Shown here piece after piece: positions 23,941 to 36,177 of a stretch of 64,000 bases of DNA. Made by a program: the position numbers and the translations under genes. Numbering within the stretch: position 1 is the stretch's first letter; each line of letters opens with the position of its first letter. This DNA is from Micropterix aruncella (lineage: Eukaryota > Arthropoda > Insecta > Lepidoptera > Micropterigidae): contig OX155954.1 in the NCBI GenBank assembly GCA_944548615.1, positions 7,847,498 through 7,911,497 of the forward strand. Reading direction: 5' to 3'. Under the pieces are notes generated by a model. That model searched no databases, was not told where the DNA came from, and saw nothing but the letters and a program-made list of their open reading frames with translations.

Positions 23941-24600
23941 AAAATGCTCTGTCCGAGCTAACCCTGGGTGCAGCATGTATGTCATAGTGGAACTTAGAAC
24001 GGACTATCATAACTGAATGCTATTACAGAAATTCGCATTCGCATTTGACCGTTGGGGAGTACCTACCTTCGTTGGGAGCCCTGTGGTTGTGAAACTTAGA
24101 ACGGGCTGTAATTTTGAATGCGTAATACAAAACTTCATGTCTGTGCTGTTGACCGTTGAGGAGTCACCTCGTTGGAAGCCAACCCAGGGTGCAGCAGCCC
24201 TGTAGCGATGAAACTTAGAACGGGCTATGATAATTGAATGCGTATAAAAAAATCGTTTCTGTGCTATTGACCGTTGAAGAGTCCCCTCGTCGTGAGCCAA
24301 CGGGTGCAGCAGCCATGTCAAGGTAACATTTAGAACAGGCTATCATAATTAAATGCGTAGGTATACAAAATTGTGTGTCTGTGCTGTTGACCAAGGAAGC
24401 GTATCCTCGTCGAGAGCCGATCCTGGGGGTAGAATCAGGTCATGCTCACCATAAAAATGCATTGACATCGGAACTGAACCAACATGTAAAATTTCAACTT
24501 CATAGGATAAGAGGAAGTGGTTCTAATTCAGTTTGCAAGATTTGCCCTAAACAAACTAACAAACAAACATTGCTAGATAAATAAAAGCTTGTAAAAACAT
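23941..24600 (+). repeat. Minisatellite of ~102-119-bp units inside a dispersed repeat
   Basis: TTAGAAC motifs at 23994, 24096, 24215 and 24330 mark four diverged units. Each carries GGGTGCAGCAGCC, AACTTAGAACGGGCTAT, GAATGCGTA and GTGCTGTTGACCGTTGAG. After the last unit the repeat continues with TCATGCTCACCATAAAAATG, GAACCAACATGTAAAATTTC and a tail with CAAACAAACA and ATAAATAAAAGC. The same organisation occurs at 61000-61330. Confidence 0.8.
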
Positions 24601-25620
24601 CTACATCAAATTAAAGATTGGCTTATATCCACAATACTTGTGTCTGGTCGCATATTTTATCTGTCTATTCACAGTATATAGCTCTCGCTTTATATTCTTT
24701 GAGGTTAATTTATTAAAAATGTATTCTACAGATTTTCACCAAGTACCTACCTAGTTGAAACTGTGTCGGTTAAAAGAACGTCAAAATGTTGATCCAATTT
24801 ATTATAGTTTGTATTCGTATACCTACCTACCTACTACTGTACCTGACCATATTTAGGCCAATCGTTCACTTCAGTACTTATTTGTACTTTCCAGTAGGCA
24901 CTATGTAACTTTTGAATAGTAGGTACCTACTTACTTTCATATTTTTATTTACTATTTATTTATTTATTAGTACCTATTTCACACACATTTAAAACACTAG
25001 GTTAATAAGATTAAAATCTACCTTGCTGTAGTGATGCTCGTAAGGTACTAAGGTAGATTTTTGTGTATTCTTTTTTCCTTTTTTTTTTAGTTGGTAAGTG
25101 TAACATAATGTAGCATTGCTTTATGTGGTAGCTCTATATTTACACAAATATTACATATACTTAGTATATTTTAGTAACATAATATAAATAATTACTTAAT
25201 AATCATATATACACCTACACATATATACATATACATCTACACATATGCATACACATATATACACATATATAGACTTATACACATATACATTCACATATAT
25301 ACAGATGTCTATCTTATTTATTCTAAGTAATTTGTCCAACATTTTTTTTTTCACTAACTTAGTATGCATGATTATTATTACTAGAATTAGCGTGGGTGCC
25401 GTTAGTTTTAATTGCCTTTTACTTGAAATAGCATTTTTTAAATTTAATGTTTGAAAGGAAATTTATTAATTTTGTAACAAACAAACCCTCGTGAAGACTT
25501 GACTTAGAAGACGATTGAAAGAAGGTGAGAATCAATAAATGTATTAGAATGATAATATTATTACGACGCATGAGTAGGTATGTCGCATGAGTAGGTAACG
25601 CCTGTCAAATCAAGCGTCAA
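24601..25620. repeat. AT-rich sequence with TAGGTACCTACC and ACATATA microsatellites
   Basis: Short ACCTACCTAC runs at 24740-24940, a CA/TA-rich tract at 25206-25308, and nothing else recognisable. Confidence 0.6.
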
Positions 25621-25734
25621 GGCATTCCATGCGCCCTAAGGCTTTTATTTGTCACTTCGCAAACAGATGTCTAGCCCCATTTTGCCTTTCTCACCTCTCA
25701 TGCGGGGAATACTAATGTATTTCAACATCGTACA

Positions 25735-26400
25735 ATCGGGCGGTGCGAACCTGTCACCCAAGACTGATATAACCATATGTGCTCGTTCTTTCAGCCGAGG
25801 CATGAGCGTAGAAGAATTTGGGACGGCGCAAACCGTCCAGCAAAGCCACAACCCGCCAGAGTCCAAAGGCTTACGGCGAGACACTAGGAAGGTAACAGAG
25901 TAGGGCCACCTCGTCCCCTGGCTACCAGTATTGGTAGGATATCTACGCCTGGAATTAATCTTCAGGATACATCATTCCCCCGACTGGTTACCGGACCGAA
26001 GCCGACTACCTTCCGTAATTCAGCGGTGATTCACTTTGAATCTATCGCGGACCAAAGGCATCTTTTGCCCGGATTCCAAATTCAGGATCAGGTAGCCTAA
26101 TGGTCATTTCAAGAGTGGTTGACGACAGGTCAACATCCACCCCCCGCTGCTTGGGAGACAGTATATTTCCATAGTGCACAACCGATTGACGTCGCCGAAT
26201 GTTGCGCAAACCGTCTATATAGTAGCGCAGGGAGACAATCCCCCAGAAGAAACCGATCGACCAGCTGTGAGGCCTAAGACGCGAGAGTCTTACCAGGGGT
26301 AGCCTTCCACTGGAGGAAACTTATGAATATCAGTTGAATCGTGAGTTAGACCGATCCGAGAACAAAGTGGATCTTATGGCCCAAACTCCACGAAACCATT
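25735..26400 (+). repeat. Family B dispersed repeat, diverged copy
   Basis: CGGGCGGTGCGAACCTGTCACC begins the copy; it shares TTCTTTCAGCCG, GTCAACATCCACCC, GATCCGAGAACAAA and CACGAAACC with 28655-29285 and 32190-32905. Internal deletions compared with those. A related scrap containing CAACGGGCCCAT lies at 26440-26640. Confidence 0.6.
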
Positions 26401-26884
26401 CGCTACCTTAAACATCGCACACGTAAAATTTATAGTAAGGATACTTAAATTCAGCTTTACCGACCAGAACACACCTTTTCCACACGACCTTTTCCGCGGT
26501 ACGAAGGCGAGCCTCCCTCATCAGCGTAGAACCTGACCGTGGGAGTCAGACTCTGCATTAACATGTGTTCCCGATTACACAACGGGCCCATGGTAGGTAA
26601 GCCAAAGCCAGGCTGGTGCCTGCTTTTCTGCAGTTGCATAATATTGATTATATTGATTTTTTAAAATGTTTTTGACATTATAAGATATATTTTTTTGGAT
26701 TTTCCTCTTAGTATGTTAGTTATAGATTTTTTTAATTATTTTACTGTTTATATTATCTGTTTCTAACAATTCACGATTATTTTTAATTATTTTATTCAGT
26801 TATGATACTGAACCCATTAGATTTTCTATTTGTTTTTAAAATAGGTAAGATACTCAAACTAGTATCTAGATACTCAAACTAGTA

Positions 26885-27175
26885 AATTGGTTTACCTCCT
26901 CAGGTTAGAGGTAACGACCACCCAAGTGGGTGTATCTTTTACGCATCAACGGGCCACACTCGCACATGAGGTGCAGGGGAATTTCCTCTTCCCCTTGGCA
27001 GAACCTGTACATTTTTGTGTCCCGGAGCTTGGGGTTGTACATGTGTTTGTTCAGGCCACGATGCCCCGTGAGCGCCCTCACCAGTATGCGTAGATTGTTA
27101 CTGTTTAACGATAAGGCCTCACGGGCAGTCTTACGGTCGTAAGCCTTAATTAGCGCTTTGGAATGATTGAAACCT
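26885..27175 (-). pseudogene. R1/LOA-like LINE fragment, same family as 38460-39330
   Basis: The minus strand matches 38920-39170 closely, including the codons for KMYRFCQGEEEIPLHLMC-type Cys/His cluster sequence and CPLMRKRYTHLG-like residues. Only the C-terminal part is present, with frameshifts. I recognised it first by nucleotide identity to the plus-strand copy. Confidence 0.7.
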
Positions 27176-28200
27176 GGCTTGTTGTTTCAGTGGTTGACAG
27201 ATTGTTTTAAAAGGACTGTTAGGACGCATAGGAACAGACACAACATCAACATTAGGTTGAATGTCAAACCAAACGCCAAGTTGAGATAATTGACTGAATA
27301 TATGCGAATAAGTTGTTTTATGGTTTTTTTTTCAAGAGTATGTTTTTTTTTCAACCATAGGTTGGATTATTCTGGTTACGAACCAAACATTTCTCTGAAC
27401 ACTCATTGTCATGAGTGGGACTGTGTCATACAATGATTTAAGAAAGCTATTATCTACTGATAATCAAAGATTATCTAATTAAATATTCTAAGACCCTTTC
27501 AAATTATTGTCACCAATATATAATAATAATAATAATTAAACGCTTTATTTGCTTTAACAAAATAAAGATAACAATCAGAAAAAATATCAATCAATTCAAT
27601 CTATCTATTATAAATACTGTCATTGAATGTATAATGTATTAGATTGATCAACGTCTTACTACAATTTGGCCTCTAGAATTTTACTGCAAAACGTAACGTG
27701 GTATGGTAACGTAACGTAACATGGTACCTACTCATAGTTCAAAAAATTTATTATTTTCGTATTATTATGTTCAATATGGCGACTTTCGTGGTATAACAGT
27801 ATGGCGGCGCACTGCAGAGAGCTCTCTAAACACGCTTATGGGTATAAACTATTATTATTGTAGCAAACGAATTTTTAAACTATCTATCTAACTCAATCAT
27901 CATTTTCAGCTCATACAATTTTAATATAATTAAGATAGGTAAATATGTTTTTTTGTATACTTACAGGTTTTATTACGTAAAAATTACGTACTTTAAAGTT
28001 CAGATTGTCTAAATAGATGGCATTCTATCTCTCCGTATTATTTGTGGGATGTAATCAGCCCCTATTTAAAATGTGATAGGCACTATAACTGAATGTATTA
28101 TTGTTATCATTATGTTTTTATAATCAATCGGTCCTTCATAAAAAAATGGACAAATAAACTGATTTTAGTTTGTCTGTCAAAGCTATCAGCGCCACCTGTA
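27176..28200. other. Mostly unassigned; short inverted repeat copy at 27735-27850
   Basis: 27735-27850 is the inverted partner of the repeat at 5775-5895 (CAATATGGCGACTTTCGTGG, GTTTAGAG reversed). Near 27700, GTAACGTAAC is a short tandem. No gene recognised. Confidence 0.5.
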
Positions 28201-28232
28201 TTATCCTGTATTATGGAGTCCAACAGAGCTAG

Positions 28233-28654
28233 AGCTGTCGACTACAACGGGCGAAGCCATCACCTCAGAAAGTTTTAACGATATTGATCGTTCTGTCTCC
28301 CGCGAGGTGAGCGCAGAAGACTTAAGACGAAACAGTCCACCGTCTAGCTACGCCGCACGCCCGTAAGAGACTAACGCCTTACCGCGAGATAACAAGGTTA
28401 ATCATCCAGCGGGCCGACACTCACGCCTTACTACCAGTTGCAACCAGATTACTCCGGTCTCCCGACTGGTTACGGGTTCGAGGTCGCTTGCGCCGTCCTC
28501 TCCCTTACGTAGCGGTGAAACGGTGTATACCGAATCTATCGCGGACCGCGGCATCCTTTACCCGGCCGTTCACCCGGTATCGGGTAGCCGATTGGTCGTT
28601 TCAAGAGCAGCTGCCGTATGGTGAACAACTACCCCCGCTCTATAGGAGACAGTA
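28233..28654 (+). repeat. Family A copy, left half, interrupted by an insertion
   Basis: Runs from GTCGACTACAACGGGCGAAG to CTCTATAGGAGACAGTA and stops there. The continuation (GACAGTA..CTGTTTCCAGACTTCCC) resumes at 29974, so about 1.3 kb has been inserted. Confidence 0.65.
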
Positions 28655-29302
28655 GAGCGGTGTCGACTACAACGGGCGAACCTGTCACCCCAGGCTGGTA
28701 TAACGACATATGATAGTTCTTTCAGCCGTGGGATGAGCGTAGAAGACTTAAAAGGATAAGACAATCTACTGTCTAGTTCACAAACAACCCGTTAGAGACC
28801 GACGCCTTACGGTGAGGCACCTCAACCAGCGTGCAGCCTCACCCCCAAACTACCAGATTTGGCAGGATGTCTCCGTCTGGAATTAACCTTCAGGATCCTC
28901 CGTCCTCCCGACTGGTTAAGGGTCCGAAGTCGCGTAATTCAGTTTGAATTTATCGCGGACCTGGGCGTTCATTGAGTGGCCCAAATTCATTTCAAGAGTA
29001 GCATGACAACAGGTCAACATCCACCCACGCTGCTTAGGAAACAGTGTATTTCCATAGTCTCTAGACCCCTCCAGCAATTAGTCAGAATGCACAACCGATT
29101 GGCTTCGCCGACCGGTGCGCAAACCGTCCAGTGGCGGCAGAATGGTCCACCAGCTCCGAGGCCTGAGACACTGGAGTCTTACCCGGGGTAGTCTTCCACT
29201 CGAGGAGGCTTCTGAAGTTGAGTTGAGCCGATCCGAAAACAAAATGGATCGTGTGGCCCAAGCTGCACGAAACCGTTCACCACTTCTATAGGAGACATCT
29301 TG
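28655..29302 (+). repeat. Family B copy within the nested block
   Basis: Starts GAGCGGTGTCGACTACAACG, and includes CACCCCAGGCTGGTATAACG, GTCAACATCCACCCACG, CGATCCGAAAACAAAATGG and CACGAAACCGTTCACC. It is joined directly to a family A copy after CTTCTATAGGAGACATCTT. Confidence 0.65.
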
Positions 29303-29973
29303 CGGTGTCGACTACAACGGGCGAGCCCGTCATCACAGGACGTTTTAACGATTAGTCGTTCTGTCGCCCTGCAGTGAACGTAGAAGACTTTGGACAGTAC
29401 AATTCTACGTCCAGCTACGTCACAACCCGTGAGAGTCCAACGCCTTACCGCGAGTTAGCCAGGAATAAACCCGGCGGGCTCGAGATACTCGCGCTCTCAC
29501 TTCCAATTGTGACCAGATTTCTCCGGTCTCTCGATTGGTTCCGAGTTCGAGGTCGCTTGCGCGGTCCTCTCCCTTACGAAGCGGTGAAACGGAGTGTACC
29601 GAATCTGTCGCGGACCAAGGCGTCCTTTGCCCGACTCTGAACCGGGATCGGATGGCCAATGGTCATTTCAAGAGCAGTCGCCGTAAGGTAGACAACCACC
29701 CCCGCTCTATAGGAAACAATACAGTTCCCAGACTCCCCCGATTGTTAGTCGGAGAGCGCAGTCGATTGGCTTGCGCCGCTCGGTGCGCAGACCGTCCAGG
29801 AACGCCAGAGGTTTGATTCCCAGGGGAGACTGGTTGACCCAGTGTCCTACCCAGGCTCGCACTTCATGCGTGGAGGCCATCGGATGGGTGTTGACCCGTG
29901 AGTGTGACCGACCCTGAACACATGGGTCATCGTGGCCACCTCATCATGGGCCCATTAGCTCCCGAAAGAGGAG
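29303..29973 (+). repeat. Family A copy, full length, within the nested block
   Basis: GTGTCGACTACAACGGGCGA to GCCCATTAGCTCCCGAAAG. It follows the order of blocks at 1674-2352 and is the best-preserved copy in the window. Confidence 0.7.
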
Positions 29974-30275
29974 GACAGTATTATACTGTTTCCAGACTTC
30001 CCAGGTTGTCGGTCAGAATGCACAATTACAATGGGTTGTGCACACAATGTTGTGTGATTTGGCTGACGCCGAACGGTGTGCAAACCCTGCAGGAGCGCCG
30101 GAAGGTTGACTCCTAGGGGAAACTGACACGAAGGCTAGAGCCCGACCCTGGCTGGCACTTCTACGTGGAGGATGTCGGATGGGTGTTGACCCGTGAGTAT
30201 GACCGACCCTGAACAAATGGGTCTTCGTGGCCAAACTGCAACAGGGCCCATTAGCTCCCAAACACGGAGTTGAAC
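29974..30275 (+). repeat. Family A copy, right half, continuation of 28233-28654
   Basis: Begins GACAGTATTATACTGTTTCC, repeating the seven bases that end the left half. It ends with GGGCCCATTAGCTCCC. A short duplication of the GCACAATTACAATGGGTTGTG area makes it slightly longer than other copies. Confidence 0.6.
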
Positions 30276-30289
30276 AATCCATAATATAT

Positions 30290-30820
30290 AATCAACATTT
30301 CACCTAGCACGAAGCGTAACAGCATCAGTTATGAAACAGTCTGGTATGCCGCCGTGCCGAGCGAGTGAGCGAGTGAGTAGGCACACACTGTCTGTACACT
30401 CGCATGTATTCACCGAGTGATTATTTATATTTCTCTTTGTGAGCGCGTCCGCTGAATACTTGAATACAATAAATGCCGCCGTGGCCCACGCTCGTTAGCT
30501 AGAAATTACCTTTTTTTAAGTAGCACGTAAACAAAGAAATAATTAATGAGACGCGTCCAATTCTGCGGCTTCTTTTGTATTGAATGCGATTCGTATATTA
30601 GCAATTTTAATGGCCGAACCAAATGGCTATGTAAATGTAGTATACATTACCTTAAGCGCACGTCAAAATAATTCAAGGGGCCTTGCACACCCGTAAAAAT
30701 AAACGGTTGACAAATTGATAATCGTTTTGTGCAAGGTCCGACGAGTATCGCTTGCCAAAACGAACAAGCCAAAATGTAGTTGCAGAAATATGGGTAAGTA
30801 TGTATTGGATTGCACTTATG
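30290..30820. other. No gene recognised
   Basis: A GAGCGAGTGAGCGAGTGAG simple stretch at 30359-30377; otherwise unassigned. Confidence 0.4.
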
Positions 30821-31290
30821 AATCTGGCATCAGCTCAGTCCGCGACCTTGGTCAGTCTGACGGGAAACTGATTGTTTATAGCGTTGGCTGATGGACTGAA
30901 CCGATAAGGAATACTTCCAGGATTTCATCATTGCCAATTGTATATTTAAAGTTAATCATGTTGACATTTCTCGAAAATGAGATTTTATGGAACTTAGCTA
31001 CATTTATACAAAGTTTATAGGAAAACGAGTGAAACGATTCAGATCTTCCTGAATCAGTTGACAGTCGCCATGGTTCTTCAATCCCATGAAGATTTTCAAA
31101 TCATCTGCGTATAGAAGATAGTCACAGTGATTAAAGCAAGTACCGATGTCCTTAATCCGCGACCTTGTTCAGACTGACGGGAAACTGATCGTTTATAGCG
31201 TTGGCTGATGGACTGAACTGATGGATTAATTTCTATCAGTCCTTCAGTGAGTTCATGGATCAAGGTCGCGGGCTGCTCTGATGCCAGATT
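30821..31290. mobile_element. Inverted-repeat element with an internal direct repeat
   Basis: AATCTGGCATCAG at 30821 is matched by CTGATGCCAGATT ending at 31290, and pairing continues for about 33 bp (CCGCGACCTTG). In addition a ~63-bp block beginning TCCGCGACCTTG and ending ATGGACTGAAC occurs directly at 30839-30902 and again at 31156-31219. No ORF. I saw no clear target duplication. Confidence 0.6.
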
Positions 31291-32180
31291 GAACGTGTAA
31301 CACCCGTCTAACACTCTATACCTAGTGCCAATAGTTGCATATTTGTGGACTTTGTAATAGTGTGTAATATATATTTAAAAAACATGTTTTTTTGCGATAT
31401 GCAGCTTAACGATGAGTCAGATAACTACCACCCCAGGAGTAAATTCCTACTTCATATGACTGGGCATTTCTGTGGTATCCTGATCTGGTCGGTTTCAGGG
31501 TATGCTTCTCCGCTTTTCCGGGATTTGTGTTTGTGTGTATTTAGACTTGATAAGGCCCTAAGCCGTGTGTGCTATTTCTGCAGTATACATAAGTATATAT
31601 GACAATTGCTCAATCGGATTCTTTTTTTGGGGGCTCCAAGAAATTGAAGAAGATTGCAGCCCCCAAAAAAGAATCCAAAGAAGATTGAGTAGCTGATACC
31701 TAAATCCTGCACTGTTTGTGTCTCTCTGGGAGACTGTGTGTTACACTGGCTGTCACTTTGGGAAGACGTGAGACAGAGGCCAGAGGGTACTCTTCCCGTG
31801 GAGTACCTTCCTCGTTGACAGTGTAAGTCAGGAGCTGGCCCCTCGTGGGCACGTTTCTCTATTGCAGAACTTTTGATTCTTTTCGGGAATCTGATGCTGA
31901 TGCCCTGAAACTATTGCTCGACCTGCTGAAACATTATTATTGTTGAATTTGCATTATTGATTTTTGAGTCTTTAATAAAGGGAGGGGGTCAAAAGCCCCC
32001 TCCTCAAAGTTGTCGAAATTGTCGAAATTATAAGTTTAAATCTAATTCGCTTAGCCACTGCATTGCATTTGGAATGAGTAGATGTAGTTCGCGTAGTCCA
32101 CCACTAAACGCTCTCAGCGGACACCTCCATGATGACGACCCCTTCCCCCATTATGAGCCATCGTCTGTCCAGCGGCTCCA
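31291..32180. other. Unassigned; hairpin at 31606-31690
   Basis: Apart from the hairpin (reported separately), I see no gene or shared repeat. 31700-31900 is moderately GC-rich. Confidence 0.4.
31616..31676. repeat. Hairpin-forming inverted repeat
   Basis: GGATTC, seven T and GGGGGCT (31616-31635) pair with AGCCCCC, six A and GAATCC (31658-31676). One base of asymmetry and a 22-base loop. CTCAATC and GATTGAG outside the arms extend the symmetry. Confidence 0.8.
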
Positions 32181-32189
32181 CAGTCGGGC

Positions 32190-32905
32190 GGTGTGGACAA
32201 CAACGGGCGAACCCGTCACCCCAGGCTGGTATAACGATAAGTGATCGTTCTTTCAGTCGTAAGATGAGCGTAGAGGACTTTGGGACTGCCCAAACCTACT
32301 GTGCAGCAAAGGTACGAGCCCGCCAGAGTCCAACGCCTTATGGCTAGGCACTAGGAAGGTAATCCAGTGGGGCCACTTTTGGTAGAATATCTCCATCTGG
32401 AATTAACCTTCAGGATACCTCCATCCTCCTGACTGGTTACGGGACCGAAGTCGCTTACACGGCCTCTACCCGCAGTAATTCAGCGGTTATTTAGTTTGAA
32501 TCTTTCGGGGACCAAAGGCATCTTTTGCCCGGCTCTGAATTCAGGATCAGGTAGCCTAATGCTCATTTCAAGAGTGGTTGACGACAGGTCAACATCCACC
32601 CCCGTCGCATAGGAGACGGTATATTTCCATAGTGTCCAGACTCCTTCAGGAATTAGTCAGAGTGCACACCCGATTGGCGTCGCCGAACGGTGGTCAAACC
32701 GTCCAGTAGCACCGGGATGTAATCCCACCGGGAAAAACCGGTGCACCAGCTCGGAGGCCTGAGACACGGGGGTCTTACCCGCCGTAGCCTTCCACGCGGT
32801 AGCCTTCCAGGTTCTGAATAGGAGCTGAATAGTGAGTTAAGTCGATCCGAGAACAAAATGAATCTTGTAGCCCAAGCTGCACGAAACCGTTCACCATACG
32901 GTGGT
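32190..32905 (+). repeat. Family B dispersed repeat copy
   Basis: Starts GGCGGTGTGGACAACAACGG and ends CACGAAACCGTTCACC. It contains all family B blocks, in the order seen at 28655. It is followed directly by a hAT transposase fragment. Confidence 0.65.
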
Positions 32906-32929
32906 GGTGGTGATGATTTTTCCAACTCT

Positions 32930-33711
32930 TCAAAAACAAACTATACGAGAAATACCGTTAAGATTTTCCTACAGAGGCATTAGATTCATTATTTGACATT
33001 TATGCAAACCATTTTGACAAACAAGTTTTAAAGAACCAATTGATTTGTTTGTACTCCTCTCCTGAATTGAAAGATTGCAATGTTTTTGAACTAATTGTTT
33101 TCATTAGTCAGAATAGCCTCGAAGACGCCTTTCCCCAATTATTGAAGTTAGCGTATCTTGTCGTAACTATTCCTGCTACAAGTGCTTCCGCGGAACGTGC
33201 ATTCTCATATCTTAAGCGTATTCATACTTACCTAAGAAATACACAGGGTCAGGAACGTCTATCTGAGTTAAATATTAATGGTTGCTATTGAAAAACGGTT
33301 GTTAATAGAATTAAAGCGTTCGCCATCATCTTACTCAGACGTAATAAACTCATTTTTGAAAAAAGATAGACGCTTCGATTTACAATATAAATAAGCTAGT
33401 TAAAGCTAGGTACCTAACACCTAATTACTTTTTGTTCCCTTTTTTTATAAAATAGTCTTACAGCTCATACAAGCAAGGGCAAATAAAACGGCTTTTCTTA
33501 AAGCCACCGGAGGTATGCGACTGCTGATAAGTATATGTTAAATTCTGTCTAGCAGTAGCATGCTTTCAGTGTGCTTTATTGAATCTACGACACAAGCAGT
33601 AAATTTCAAACTGAAGAGTAAAGAGGTACCACTTTTTACTATAAAAAACATAAAAAAACACAAAAGGGTATGTCGAGCTTGCCCCATTCACCAACCCCGG
33701 GCACGCCACTG
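32930..33711 (+). pseudogene. hAT transposase C-terminal part and right end
   Basis: The frame reads EALDSLFDIYANHFDKQVLK, then SPELKDCNVFELIVFI and TIPATSASAERAFSYLKRIH, TYLRNTQGQERLSEL (33160-33270). This is the hAT C-terminal dimerisation region (IPATSASAER..S), close to ZMYM/DUF659-type hAT proteins. The N-terminal DDE parts are missing and a stop follows at 33289-33291. The element probably ends at GGCACGCCACTG (33711), a plausible hAT inverted-repeat end (CAGTGGCGTGCC on the other strand). The left end was not found. Confidence 0.8.
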
Positions 33712-34210
33712 ATTTATGGATACATAAACTACAAATATTTCATAAAAAATCCATAATCAAAATAATAATTCACTTTATATAACGAAAATCGTGTGTCAAT
33801 CATGTCATTATATTTACATGTTACAAATGCTTCAAATTCGTCCATATGTAAGTACTTTTATGCATATAACTCGAGAATCAATAACTACAAATGTTTAATA
33901 TAGGTACCAATTGATTCTCAGTTATCAGTTTTTGGAAGTAAACAAAAAAAATCATCTTAGAATTTTTGGAATTAGCACCTTTTTATCCGACTTGTCTGAC
34001 ACATTTTATCCGATTTTGTATGATACCTTTGAAACAATCGATTTTTAAGTTGTAGGTATAAATAACCTATAGCCAATGAGACAGGCAAGTTACATATAGC
34101 AAATCGAGTGAGATCAGTCCAGTGCTTCTCAAGTTGAGCAGTTAATTTTATTTTATTGTGATTGTGGTGTATGAAAGTGGATTAAAAATTATTTAGTGCG
34201 GCACAACCTG
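33712..34210. other. No gene recognised
   Basis: AT-rich; nothing assignable on either strand. Confidence 0.4.
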
Positions 34211-34654
34211 CACTGAGAAAATTATTGGATTGATTATTTTTGTTATTACGGTTTTTACAGAGTAACGATGTTTCAATCGTAATTTTGTTGAATTACAAGG
34301 AACTAGGTTGATACTCCGTTACTCGATTTTATGAATCAACATTTTACTAATACGTAATAACAATAAGAATACATAATAACAATATACTGTAGTTTAAACA
34401 TGATTCATGTGTCCGACTGTAACCGTACGTCTACTACTACATGCTGTCATGTTACAAGCGAGATCCCAGGGTCTTGACGTAATGAAATAACATTATGTTT
34501 TAACATTAAGACACCGTAACTACCGTCACGCCAACACAGTCACTTGTCATGTTAATTCATATGTATGGACCACAGTCCGAATTATATACCTACGTCATTC
34601 TTGTCGAAAGATGCGTATTTCCGGGTATTATTCATCGTTATATTTTTCTCAGTG
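34211..34654 (+). mobile_element. Complete MITE, CACTGAGAAAA family
   Basis: CACTGAGAAAA at 34211 is matched by TTTTTCTCAGTG ending at 34654, enclosing 444 bp without an ORF. Internal blocks (CAATCGTAATTTTGTTGAATT, GTTACTCGATTTTATG, CATGCTGTCATG, CGGTAACT-like, CATGTTAATTCATATG) recur at four other loci. The target duplication is not obvious (TG is present on both sides). Superfamily unknown. Confidence 0.75.
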
Positions 34655-34779
34655 TGTATTTTTTTTAAGCAGTTAGACATACGTTGCATTTTATAATATT
34701 TAAAGAAGTATTTTTTTTTCATTTTTCCCTGCATTTTATAGTTACGTTTTATAAACTATTATCAATAAATGCCGCTATT

Positions 34780-35100
34780 TTTATTGTTATTAGTTCGTCC
34801 GTTTGGCACATCCCAAACAACAAAAGGAGCATTAATAATAATTGATGAACATCAATCGTCACTTATCGCACGATATCACGAGCGCGGAGCTCGTGGCGTT
34901 GTAGCGCTATCCACGTCATACCTTCAGCCGCGCATTTCAAAGTCAAATGAGGCCTCCCAGCGCGGCAATTTGCATAAGAGGACATCTGGACGCGGTTCAG
35001 AGTGGTGCCACAAATTTAGAGTCTATTTTGATTACCGCACAGGCAGGTCTATTGGTACCGTGACATACTCTTCTTCACAAAGGTGCCACATCCACTAACG
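34780..35100. other. Unassigned, moderately GC-rich open frame
   Basis: A 109-codon plus-strand frame (34769-35098) covers a stretch with GAGCGCGGAGCTCGTGG. No motif that I recognise. It could be a chance frame. Confidence 0.25.
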
Positions 35101-35536
35101 TAGCAATGCTTTCCTGTTGATCTAACTAAGCTATATGATGTTATGATATGATAGATTTATATATCCGTCATCCATTAATTTATAACGTATTTCGTATTTC
35201 GTTTACTTTTCTATAAACACAAATTATGTACATCGAAACTTAGGTTTTCGAAGGCTAGGTAGGTAAATCATAAAAAGTTACTGGATAGAAAAGGATTAAA
35301 TAAAAGGTTAGGAAGGAACTGTTTATATACTAATTTTCGTACTCTTCATAAATATTATTTACGTAATTTAATTAAAATAAAAATTTATTTTCAATTAATT
35401 AAATTTATGCAGCGAATTATTGAAATATTTAGGACCTACATATTTTCTAGCATTTTTAAATGAAACCGTTTAGCCTACCACTCACCTCCTCCTTTCCCCA
35501 CCCAACTCACCCGCCACCAACTCACCCGCCGCCTAA

Positions 35537-36065
35537 CCCCCCCCCCCCCCCCCCCGATAGTAATTGTGTCATTATGATAGCAAACGTAGTTTATTTGTAT
35601 TATTTCCGTGTTATTAAAATGGCTGTTTTCCAATATGATGTAGTACCTATTTCCTAAATACGCCGCTTTTCTAAAAAAAAAATGCGTCGCTTGTAGAAAA
35701 GATATTCCAACCAATGTGGTTTCGGCCCAACGACGCATCTATGTGTCGAATATCAAGTCTCTACGTCCAATATTTCGAGGTTGAAGTATGTCTAGCGCCC
35801 CCTGGTGGACCGATTTCAACCACAATCTTTTCAACTTTTGCCATGACCAGATGATCCCTGCATGCCAAATTTTAGCTCAATCGGATGAAGCGCTTGGCCG
35901 CTAACTTGAAAGAACACACACACAGATCCACAGACATACTACAATCTAGAAATGGTCCTAATCGTCTCATTTGGGGGGGGGGGGGTCAAAATGAATACTT
36001 CCGTCTTCATTTCGATTTTTTGTGTAGCGCGTTCACAATTCTTTCCCTCTGCCGAGAAAGTAAAA
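35537..36065 (+). repeat. Family C dispersed repeat, copy 3, with poly-C start
   Basis: A 19-C run (35537-35555), then GATAGTAATTGTGTCATT, CTAGCGCCCCCTGGTGGACC, CTGCATGCCAAATTTTAGC, and the end TGCCGAGAAAGTAAAAC. A second homopolymer, 13 G, is at 35973-35985. Confidence 0.65.
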
Positions 36066-36177
36066 CTTGTTAAATTAAACTTTTTTAAAAACACACACAC
36101 AAAATATCAATTATGTTGGTCATACCTAGGTCGTTTATCTATAAATTGGCCCTTCTAAAAAGGATTTTATTTCAAAA

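Noticed and set aside
28200..30285. Protein-coding function for frames in families A and B
   Set aside because: Frames at matching places differ between copies by frameshifts, so the shared signal is at the nucleotide level.
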